Source: Odontesthes bonariensis | Lineage: Eukaryota > Chordata > Actinopteri > Atheriniformes > Atherinopsidae | Length of the DNA: 64,000 bases | Assembly: GCF_027942865.1 (NCBI RefSeq) | Contig: NC_134515.1 | Span: forward strand, 31,747,449 to 31,811,448 | Reading direction: 5' to 3' | In this document: piece by piece, positions 1 through 7,926 of the stretch | How the letters are laid out: every line of letters begins with the position of its first letter | Position numbering within the stretch: position 1 is the stretch's first letter | Position numbers and translations under genes: made by a program | Notes under the pieces: generated by a model | Seen by the model: the letters and a program-made list of their open reading frames with translations, nothing else | Database searches by the model: none | Told to the model about the DNA's origin: nothing

Positions 1-225
1 AGGGGGTAATGAAAGTATAGAGGGTGCCAGAGGTGGAGGCAGCACAAGACACACCAGCAGATTCAGCAGACAAACTCACCTAAACAGTCCTACAATCAAC
101 TGAAGCAAAAACAAAGCCATACAGGCCAACTCACCGAAAAATGGCCGCCTGGTTTCAAAAGGCTCACATGGGCCCCACCCTCCACTAAAATATCCTGAAT
201 TTCTTTTTTGCTTCTTCAAAGAGTC

Positions 226-812
226 TGTTTTCCCTAAGTGGGCCCCCAGCTACTATTGCTTCTTCTAATCCAAATCCACTAACTGGACTTTACTGCCACA
301 TCTGACACTTCCTTCACTATTTTCCTCACATTCTGTCCACTTACACCCAGCTCCCTCAACAATGAGACAACAGACTTTGCAACAAATCCTCTACATCCTA
401 CTTCCACTGGACAGATCCTAACTTTCCATCCTCGCTGCTCTGCTTCGGCCCCCAACTCCACATATCTAAGCTTTTTCCTTTCATATGCTTCTGCTACTAA
501 TTCCTCCCAAGGAACAGTCAGCTCTATGAAATAGACTCTCATTCTACTCCTCGACCACAAGACTATCAGGTCTTAGATTTGTAGAGGCTATCTCCTGGGG
601 AACAACAAGCTTATTTCCTTAAATCTACCTGCATCTCCCAATCACAAGCATCCTCCAAGCGGCCATGCCTCCTTATAGTCTTATTAACTTTCTCCTCCTC
701 TTGAACAAACTGAATTGCCACTCTCTTCACCTTAGACCCTCCTAAGTTTACCTGCCTTCGTTTATCTTCAATTTCTGCAGCTAAGCTTCTTAACACTTGG
801 TCATGTCGCCAT
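226..812 (-). pseudogene. LINE C-terminal restriction-like endonuclease (broken)
   Basis: The minus strand encodes the tail of the host LINE protein. From about 812 down it reads TWRHDQVLRSLAAEIEDKR, then a frame-broken linker. Next comes LRPD near 580-567, then, after another break, IELTVPWEELVAEAYERKK at about 520-460 and VEVGCRGFVAKS at about 400-360. The RPD followed by ELTVPWE and a Y-x2-K-K pattern fits the PD-(D/E)XK endonuclease that R2-type LINEs use to nick their target DNA. A C-terminal WLWIRR motif is visible just past the stop, near 245-225. Two or more frame changes (around 600 and 550) make this a pseudogene. The naming of the domain rests on motif order and family knowledge. 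Confidence 0.7.
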
Positions 813-814
813 GT

Positions 815-868
<54 letters not shown>
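815..868. repeat. (GATA)n microsatellite, 3' tail of a LINE
   Basis: About 13 copies of GATA lie exactly at the 3' edge of the minus-strand LINE that occupies 818-4762. Read on the minus strand the element ends in AAATAAATAATCTATC and then (TATC)n. L2/CR1-like LINEs often end in short tandem repeats instead of poly(A), so I take this as the element's tail, possibly expanded since. Confidence 0.8.
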
Positions 869-964
869 TATTTATTTGTCTTTGCAGAAAATTGTTCTGT
901 GCCATTGACAGTGCGTCTGATACAGTTACAAAAAACAAAAATACACAATAAACCGTCCTGAAAT

Positions 965-1545
965 CAATTATCAGTTCTTTTGTCTTTTTTTGCGTTGAGA
1001 AGAAGACAGCTGGACTTACACCAGTCTGCAAACTGGTCCACCCAGTCCCTATATAGCGTCTCATCGTTGTTGATTAACCCTACAATTGCTGTATCATCTG
1101 CGAACTTAATTGTGACATGATCAGCTGTGTTACTTCGGCATGCATTTGTATAGAGTGTAAACAAAATAGGTGAAATTACGCTCCCTTGTGGAGCCCCAGT
1201 GTTTGTTGAAATGGGGGGGGACACAGCCTTGTTTACCCTAACACACTGTGTCCTCTCAGTCAAAAAGGACTCAACCTATCTTATTATGTTCACATTTACA
1301 CCTAGGTGCAACAGCCTCTCCATCATGAGGTGGGGCCTGATCGTGTTGAACGCAGATGAAAAATCTATGAAGAGAACCCTAGCATACCGTTTGGGCCTGT
1401 CCAAATGGCAATAGATGTTGTGAAGCATGTACAATAAAGCATCATCTGTGCTCCTCATAGCCCTATAGGCAAATTGTAAGGGATCAATATTGTGCTGCAC
1501 TTCATCCAGAACGTGTTTCAGAACAATCCTCTCTAAACTCTTCAT
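965..1545 (-). pseudogene. LINE reverse transcriptase, palm part
   Basis: Minus-strand coding piece of the L2/CR1-like element. It holds MKSLERIVLKHVLDEVQ (about 1545-1495), the catalytic palm motif FIDFSSAFNTI (about 1370), GAPQGSVISPILFTLY (about 1200-1150) and the FADDT active-site motif (about 1105-1095). A frameshift lies near 1270, and another near 980, where the expected continuation KTKELIIDFR appears in a different frame. The remaining RT C-terminus is absent. In an intact element this enzyme copies the RNA at the nicked target. Here it is a relic. Confidence 0.8.
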
Positions 1546-1549
1546 TAAG

Positions 1550-2241
1550 GTGCCATTTATACTAATCTGTTTCTATATCGTTTCTATCGCGGATGCACTG
1601 TCCATTTACATTAAAATACTGGAATACGACTTCATAGGCGGAAGGATTCAAAGACGCCGGAGCCCACGTAAGCATTCGCATACGATGCTGATTTTAGCAG
1701 TTGTAAACGGTGAGAAACGAGGATCCGCAGTGCTACTCGTCCTGGTTGGACAACATCACTATGACGTACTCCTCCCTGATTCGCTAGGCTGTTATCGTTG
1801 GTCATGTGACTTGAGTGCTGGGAAACTAAAAACATCCCAGTCTATGCACTGTGCCGCAACCGAAGTTTTATAGTCCATGGTTGTGTTTAAAAGAAGTTGC
1901 ACCTCGTCATCTGTCCACGAGAACACACATTTTACACTGGAAGAACTAATGTTTGCCATTCCTCTTGACGCTCGTGACGAGCTACAGGTAGCAACACAAT
2001 GCAGGTAGTAGGATTCTTCCTGTAGGTCGTGTTTTCTAAGCAGTTGCGCATGCTCCAGATGCAAGGGCGATCATGTGATGTGATGGCTGATTAGTCATGT
2101 GACTAGCGAATCAGCCGATCCCTGTTTCAGAGTAAACAGTTAGGCTTTTATTGAAAGGACAGCAACTTTGTGTGTAAATGTAAATAGTTTGCAAGACGCC
2201 GACACGAAGAAATGGTGAAATGAATTAATGTAAACAGAGCC
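1550..2241. mobile_element. DNA-transposon-like insert carrying a SANT/Myb-like piece
   Basis: This 692-bp block splits the LINE RT between VALTSL and MKSLERIV. The flanks share TAAG (1546-1549 and 2242-2245). The right end read inwards begins GGCTCTGTTTACATTAAT and the left end begins GTGCCATTTATACTAAT, so the ends are at most weakly inverted. Its boundaries come mainly from the break in the RT. It carries a short protein-coding piece on the minus strand. I cannot assign a superfamily. Confidence 0.5.
1792..1990 (-). pseudogene. SANT/Myb-like exon fragment
   Basis: On the minus strand this reads FSWTDDEVQLLLNTTMDYK followed by a short region ending in CIDWD. The W-T-D-D-E-V-x-L-L-L pattern, with a second tryptophan about 30 residues on, resembles the Myb/SANT-type DNA-binding helices found in many fish proteins of unknown role and in accessory proteins of some DNA transposons. 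Only the first helices are present. No start context or splice site was proven. It is probably a first-exon remnant of a gene carried by the surrounding insert. No function can be given with confidence. Confidence 0.4.
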
Positions 2242-2245
2242 TAAG

Positions 2246-3433
2246 AGTGATGTGAGGGCAACCGGGCGATAATCATTTAAAACACATGGTTTTGATACCT
2301 TTGGAACTGGTACTATAAGCGAGGATTTCCAGGCCTTGGGAATGTAGTGTGTGTCCAAGGACATTTGAAAAGCCTGAGAAAAAATAGGGCTTAGTTGTTC
2401 ACTGCACTCCTTCAGAACCCTTCCCCTTACATGGTCAGGGCCAGCTGATTTTTTGGGGTCAATTTTGTTAAAAATTCTATGCACCTCATCAGCAGTTACT
2501 CTGATTGGGGAGGTAGGCCTATTATGTTCTAGCCGTTGTCTGATGGCATCTCGTTCTGAGGAGAAATCTGATGTTTCAAATCTTGCATAAAAAACATTCA
2601 ATTCTTTTGCAAAAGTTAGATCATCTCCATTTGTAGTGATGTTTGTTTTCTTGTCCTCCTTCCCAATCATTGTATACATCCCTTGCCATGCATTTCTTAG
2701 ATCATTTCCCCTCATTTGCACCTCAATGCGCTGTTTGTATTTCTGTTTGTTGTCAGATTATTCGTCTAATCTCCTTCTGAGTTTCCTTCATCTTAGACAC
2801 ATCACCCTGTTCAAAGGCTCTCCTTTTCCTTTTCAGCGCTAGTTTTAATTCTTTATTGACCCAGGGTTTATCATTTGGAAAGACTCGAAAAGTTTTATCT
2901 GGGATTACACAGTCCACACAAAATTCAATGTAATCAGTGACAACAGAGTTAAGTTCTTCTAAACCGTCACTTGTGTCCACAAAAGTATCCCATATAGTGC
3001 AGTCAAAGCAACCTCTGAGGCATTCAACAGATTCATCAGTCCATCGTTTAATTGTCTTAGTCTCCGGTTTACGCGACTTCAGCTTTTGTTTATACTGCGG
3101 AACCAGATGGATAACGTTGTGGTCCGAATCCCCAAGCGGTGCTTTTGCGTGGCCTTTGTAAGCGTCTTTTATATTCCCAAAGCATAAATCGAGCGTTTTC
3201 TCTCTCCTTGTCGGGCACTTGACATACTGAAAGTAATTAGGCAACACACTTTTGATGGAACACGCATTAAAATCTCCAAGAATAAACTTTGGAGCATCGG
3301 GAGCAAGATTTTCTAATTTGGCCACTGTGTCTTAAATTCTGTTTGCAGCAGCCCTTGTATTAGCGCATGGATGTATATACACAACAGTGACAAACACTTG
3401 TCCAAATTCCCTAGGCAAGTAGTATGGCCTGAG
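2246..3433 (-). pseudogene. LINE endonuclease end and RT fingers
   Basis: Minus-strand piece of the L2/CR1-like LINE upstream of the insert. It contains PKFILGDFNACS (the D-F-N motif of the APE-type endonuclease), LGDSDHNVIHLV (the SDH catalytic motif), a linker with WVNKELKLALKRKRRAF, a frame change near 2755, and RT motifs PKKSAGPDHV and LNDYRPVALTSL. The endonuclease half would nick DNA at the target and the RT half would copy the RNA. A stop near 3325 and the frame change near 2755 show decay. The order matches the Jockey superfamily. Clade-level naming is inference. Confidence 0.8.
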
Positions 3434-3991
3434 TTAGTTAGTTATTGCCTACCGCCCAACTTTGGGCATAGGCCACGAACAACTCTCCAGTCATCGCGAT
3501 CCTGGGCCTTCTTTTCTAGTTGTCCCCATGTATAGCCAGACCTCTTCACATCTGCATCTAAGTCACGGCGCCAGCTGTTTCTTGGTCTGCCCCGCTTCCT
3601 TCTCCCTTGTGGATTCCAGAAGAGGGCCTGTCTTGCTGTGTTTGTTGCAGGTTTGCGAAGGGTATGACCAACCCACTTCCATCGCCTTTGGAGGATCTCA
3701 TGTTCTACAGGCTGTTGTCTTGTTTGGTGCCACAGCTCCAGGTTGTTGATGGTGTTTGGCCAAAATACTCTTAGGATCCGCCTTGGGCAGGTATTGATGA
3801 AGGTCTGGATTTTATTCATGGTGTTGGCTGTTGTCCTCCAGGTCTCCGCACCATACAGAAGCATAGGCTTTACCATGGAGTTAAAAATCCTGATCTTGGT
3901 GTTGCGTGGCAGTTCAGATGATCCCCAGACACTTCTCAGCTGGTGGAAAGCTGCCCTTGCCTTTCCAACCCGTACCTTTTCATCAGCATCG
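3434..3991 (-). mobile_element. RTE-like LINE 3' fragment
   Basis: A 5'-truncated retrotransposon end inside the L2/CR1-like LINE. The flanks carry a 12-bp duplication, GTATGGCCTGAG, at 3422-3433 and 3992-4003. The element ends on the minus strand with (TAAC)n, a short tandem tail. Between these it encodes the C-terminal region of an endonuclease-reverse transcriptase. Together these show target-primed insertion after the larger LINE was in place. Confidence 0.85.
3442..3990 (-). pseudogene. RTE-like reverse transcriptase C-terminal region
   Basis: The minus strand reads KVRVGKARAAFHQLRSVW, then MVKPMLLYGAETWR, RRWKWVGHTLRKP, NPQGRRKRGRPRNSWRRDL and AQDRDDWRVVRGLC before a stop. This series is the well-conserved region after the RT domain of RTE-like endonuclease-reverse transcriptases in many animals. 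The catalytic RT core and the endonuclease are missing because the copy is 5'-truncated. The open frame is intact over the whole fragment and runs on upstream into the older LINE sequence by chance. Not a host gene. Confidence 0.8.
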
Positions 3992-4003
3992 GTATGGCCT
4001 GAG

Positions 4004-4762
4004 CGACAGGGATAACAGCTCAATGTCTTCCGAACAGTGAGCGTCTCTGAGCGTGTAGTTATTGCACCATGCCTCGTTAATATAGACACACACTCCACCA
4101 CTGAGCTTTTTACCGGTGACTTGTGCATCTCGGTCCAGTCTAATAGGGTCGCAGAATCCTGGGATTTTAAGTGATGAACTGTCAGTCGTGTCTTTAAGCC
4201 ATGTTTCCGTAAAATACAGCAAACAACTTTCGCAATATTCTGAAAGGTACCTCACTGCCGTTCGAAGCTCTGTCAGTTGTTTCAGCAGGGAGCGGGCGTT
4301 CGCCAAGATGACAGTAGGCATAGGTGGTTTCCTCCCCCGTGCACATACCCTGCAGCGTACTCCACCGCGTCGGCCTCTTTTCCTCCTCGATGTTTTTGGT
4401 CGCCTTGCACACTCATCAGGCAAGTTGACTGGAAAGTCGTTGGTCTGCAAATCCCGCAATTGCAGTAGTTTGTCTCGGCTGTAGCGAAGAATCTCATCCA
4501 TTTTAACAGCTGTATGGCCAGTGTCCAATGAGTGAATGGACGCCGGCAGCAACAGGTAGATTGCCAAGATAATGAGCAGAATCACCTTTAGACGCATTTT
4601 GCTCGATGTTTGTTTTGGTCTTAGCAAGGACCACAATGTCCAAAAATGTGTATGGGGGTTTGTGTAACAAAAGACAAACTTAAACACAAACTTTAACAAA
4701 ACAAACAAACAGAGGTTCAGACGCACTGACTGGCACTCGTCGCCGCAGTGCAGCGCCGGAAG
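4004..4762 (-). pseudogene. LINE endonuclease N-terminal part
   Basis: 5' end of the L2/CR1-like LINE on the minus strand. After a hydrophobic start (MRLKVILLIILAIYLLL, from about 4598) and a basic stretch (KTSRRKRGRRGG) come ANARSLLKQL (the N motif), FTETWLKD (the E motif) and SGGVCVYINEAWC. These are the first catalytic motifs of the APE-type endonuclease; the D-F-N and SDH motifs follow on the far side of the RTE-like insert. The frame is open to the insert boundary at about 4003. The reading extends upstream into older LINE sequence, so the first methionine of that longer frame is not this element's start. Confidence 0.75.
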
Positions 4763-4767
4763 TGTAT

Positions 4768-5790
4768 ACCGGCCTTGTGACAGACTAACCTTACAACCTG
4801 ACAAAATATGCCTTAGAGTTGCAGTACCTGAACATAACGAACATAACGGGTCTCCATTTACCCAGAGTTATATGTTCTTGGGAGTTGGCAATACATCATA
4901 TGTTACCCCCTATCAAAAATCTAATACTCCTTTCCTCCATACTCCACAGCTCTTTCCAATTAAGCTTTTTCTTCTCTACACCTTCCCAATTCAACCACCG
5001 TCCCTGCTTAGCCTGAGTCACTGCCTTTGTTCCCCTTAAAGCTGCAGTTGGCAGGTTTTCAAAATTGCGAGTCTAAAGTTGGAAAATTCGAACTGATACA
5101 ACTTTCAGGTCCCTCCCCCAACCTCTAACAAGCTCCGAATCGCCCCCCAAACCCCTCCCCCTCTGTGGACGAGGTTGTGCACGTGAGTTCACACCAGTGT
5201 GAGCGCACACAAGCTGGGGGCAGACTCACGCTCACCAGCTTGTGCACAAGCTGTGATTGACAGGTAGGATTCCTCCACCCTAACTTGATTGGTTAAAAAC
5301 AGCCGGGAGCGCTCGATTTTTGCAAGCATGATTACAGGCTTCAGAGGAAGCTACAGATTTTTCCTAAACAGCCTATTTAATATTCTACTTCCAGAATCCC
5401 ATGACAGTTCAAGCTAATATGACTAAAAAAAAGTTGCCGACCGCAGCTTTAACATTTCCTCCTGTCTACGAACCTGCTCAACAACTAGCTTTCTCTTCTC
5501 CTTGGAACCTGCTCTACTCCACACTGGTTTGCCTGGGCCAAGCCTCCCCGGCCTATTTGCACATTACCCACAATCTCTGCATGTCTAAGAGTTGCTTCTG
5601 CCTCCTGAGCTGCCATTCTTGGTTTCAACTTCCTCCCCTTGGTTGGGTTTGGAACCACCATACTAACTACCACAACTTTACTCCAAGCTAACAGGAGCTC
5701 TGTATTAATTTTAGTACATTTAAACTCCTCTACTAGACTAGATACTGGGAGCTGGAGTATGCCTTTCCCATACAGTGCCACAGTACTTAA
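4768..5790 (-). pseudogene. Host LINE thumb and zinc knuckle
   Basis: Two minus-strand pieces of the R2/HERO-like protein lie either side of the MITE at 5036-5452. The first (5790-5453) reads LSTVALYGKGILQLPVSSL and VEEFKCTK. The frame then runs over the MITE site as QEEMLRGTKAVTQAKQGRW (about 5460 and 5035-5000), followed by WEGVEKKKLNWKELWSME. Near 4850-4785 it gives a C-x2-C-x7-H-x4-C pattern (C-S-L-C, then L-R-H-I-L-S-G-C). That CCHC knuckle, just before the endonuclease, is a hallmark of R2-type LINEs. A stop near 4895 shows decay. The downstream end is cut by the LINE at 818-4762. Confidence 0.7.
5036..5452. mobile_element. TTAA MITE, copy 1
   Basis: A 417-bp block flanked by TTAA (5036-5039 and 5449-5452) with imperfect inverted ends: TTAAAGCTGCAGTTGGCA on the left and, read inwards from the right, TTAAAGCTGCGGTCGGCA. 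It has no coding capacity that I can see. Removing it with one TTAA restores the host LINE frame. Two blocks of similar size and end sequence lie at 42,710 and 62,817. TTAA duplication is typical of piggyBac and Kolobok elements; which of these mobilised it is not decidable here. Confidence 0.75.
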
Positions 5791-6743
5791 CCCTTGTATG
5801 GTCTTCAATTTTGGGACCCTCTGGTGTCCCTCGGGTCAAATTGACCCGCGACATATTTGGGACTTTAAAAACATTTCTAACATAAAATTTTATTTCATAA
5901 ACCATTAACATACGTTGTCTTTATCTGAATTTCCAACAACTGAGATAACATATATATTTAATGAATACAATCAGTCTCTACTAGAACACAATTAACAATG
6001 GAAGCGTGCCTACTCTTTTTGTCACAAGTTTATAATTGATGTTAAAAATCCATTATACTCGAGACTTGGGTGTCATAAATCATGCTTATTTTGTGTCTAT
6101 CTCATGTCTATCTCTTTCCAGTGGTCACCAAAAACACGTCTCCCCTCAAAATTAGTCATATCCAGAATAATTTTCTGAACTGAGTCAGGAATCAGCAGCT
6201 CTGACTTGATATTCTGAACATAAGTCACTGCAAATCGTGTGGGCCCTGGTACCATCTGACTCTCTTCAAAAATGAGTCCCAAAGCCCTCTGGCAGCTAAA
6301 TCTTTTGGTTATACTGATGCTGGAAGACTGTACTGTGATTTAGAGGTATTTATCTATTTGTCTCACCCCCTTGATATGCAGGTGTAAAGCATATAGTGCA
6401 AGAAAATGTTTGATTTTTACAATGTTATGGAATAACATCTAAAAAAGAAAGTAAGAACAAACAGCTTCTGTGTGCTTTGATGATAATAATGTAACATTGT
6501 GTGTCTGTGTGTGTCTGTGTGGGCATGCTTCTGTGTGTCTCTGTGTATGCGGGTCAAAATGACCCGAAGACCATATGAAGAATGTAAATGTGTGGGGTAT
6601 AGTAGTGTGTGTGCTCTAAACTTTTTGTTTTTTGCACATGTTTATCACAGAAAATAAGCTAAGGCCATTGAGTTTCAGGTAAAAAAAATGTATACTTGTA
6701 CCATTGTTCTTCTTTTAAAAATTTGAAACGGGTCAATTTTTAA
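5787..6743 (-). mobile_element. piggyBac-like remnant
   Basis: The left end is TTAA followed by CCCTTGTATGGTCTTC and a near-palindrome GGGTCAAATTGACCC (about 5835). A matching GGGTCAAAATGACCC then GAAGACCATATGAAG stands near 6550-6580 in inverted order, as in piggyBac ends. Either that point or the TTAA at 6740-6743 is the right boundary. A minus-strand transposase piece lies inside. The insert interrupts the host LINE between its RT and thumb regions, and a few host codons seem missing at the junction. Confidence 0.6.
6097..6282 (-). pseudogene. piggyBac transposase fragment (PGBD-like)
   Basis: A 61-residue minus-strand frame contains ILDMTNFEGRRVFGDHWKE, which matches the pattern at the start of the DDE_Tnp_1_7 domain of piggyBac-derived transposases. 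The catalytic aspartates lie further on in the family and are absent here. It stops shortly after, and no further transposase sequence is visible in the block. It shows what kind of element the surrounding insert is, but it encodes no enzyme. Confidence 0.6.
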
Positions 6744-7926
6744 TATAAAAGCTAACTAATCTTTCCATTTTTTTCTGCAACAGATAATGGAATCTCATAC
6801 ACAGACAGTGGCCACATCGACCTAGGAAACAATCCAAACTGCAGACACCACAGCTTCAACTTTCCTGGAAGCTCTGATTTATCTATTCTATCCAGTCCCT
6901 CAGCAATATCGTTCTGAAACTGCACTGCCCGCTCTCCATCATTCATGTCTGCCTGGTACCACCTGCCTAAACTCTGTACTGCTTTTTCCCTAATTATTGG
7001 AATGTTTTCTTCATCTATTACAAACTTTCTATCACTTAATTTCCCTCTACTTATTGAGAAACTTCTAGAATTAGTAGGTTTGATTTTCATACCAGCCCAC
7101 TTTAGATTTTTATTAAGTCTCTCAAGTATTCTCTTGATACATGGCACTGTTGTTGTCACCGAGGTCATATCATCCACGTATGCTCTAATTGGTGTAAGGC
7201 GCATGCCATCCTGACGTCTCTCTCCACCTACAACCCACTTGGAAGCTTTAATAATTATCTCCATCGCCATTGTAAATGCTACTGGAGAAATCGTACACCC
7301 TGCCATAATGCCTGTTTCTAGCCTCTGCCAACCTGTTGTGAAACCTGCTGTACTTAAGCACAATCTAATATACTGAAAATATGCTCTTACTAAGTTAACA
7401 ACTACTACGGGCACTCTAAAATTCTCAAACGCTTTCCAAATAAGGCTATGTGGCACTGAACCAAATGCATTTGCTAGATCCAGAAATACAACATGCAAGT
7501 CTTTTTTTCTCAATCTTGGCTGTTTGAATCTGATGCCAAATCATGCTAGTGTGCTCTAAACACCCTACAAAACCTGGTATTCCTGCTATCTGCACCGTAG
7601 AATCTATTAAGCTATTCTTTTCTAAATGACTAGCGAATCTTTGTGCAACTAAACTAAAGAAAATCTTCCCCTCTACATTTAGGAGAGAGATCATCCGGAA
7701 CTGACTCAGGTCCGAAGACTCTTTCTCCTTTCAAATAAGAATGCCTCCTGCCCTATGCCATGCTCTGGGAATAACCTCTTTTTCCAAAACTATTCTTAAT
7801 TGCCTCCACAAAAACTGTAGGATATCAGGTGCACTTTTATAAACCCGGTAGGGGACTCCATTTGGCCCTGGGGCCGACGAAGCCTTTGCATGCCTGACTA
7901 CCTCCTCAACCTCTTTCCACCTAGGT
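6744..7926 (-). pseudogene. Host LINE reverse transcriptase
   Basis: Minus-strand RT of the R2/HERO-like element. It begins at the hAT boundary with WKEVEEVVRHAKASSAPGPN and GVPYRVYKSAPD, continues past stops and frame changes (around 7730-7690 and 7500) with FRMISLLNVEGKIFFSLVA, then LDLANAFGSVPHSLIW (palm motif A), TGIMAGCTISPVAFTMAM (motif B), AYVDDMTSVT (the Y-x-D-D active site, about 7170) and SLGRWYQADMND. Near 6780 an extra A in a run of A causes a frameshift just before the insert at about 6743. In life the enzyme would copy its RNA onto a nick. This copy cannot. Confidence 0.8.

Larger units (their letters stand above)
818..4762 (-). mobile_element. L2/CR1-like LINE inserted in the older LINE
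   Basis: A minus-strand APE-type LINE with both ends visible. The flanks share GTATA (813-817 and 4763-4767). Removing the element rejoins the host LINE frame as G-R-Y-T | W-R-H-D, which sets the boundaries. It contains endonuclease motifs, reverse transcriptase motifs and a (TATC)n tail, but lacks the end of the RT, which runs directly into the 3' UTR at about 960. Two younger insertions lie inside (1550-2241 and 3434-3991). Without them the element is about 2.7 kb, shorter than a complete member. Confidence 0.8.

Noticed and set aside
801..1064. Frame with L-S-I-Y repeats
   Set aside because: The repeats are the translated GATA microsatellite. The rest is LINE 3' UTR.
3983..4804. The 273-codon minus-strand frame as a single protein
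   Set aside because: It is a chance fusion of the older LINE (first codons, M-S-G-C-K-V-S-L) with the inserted L2/CR1-like LINE.
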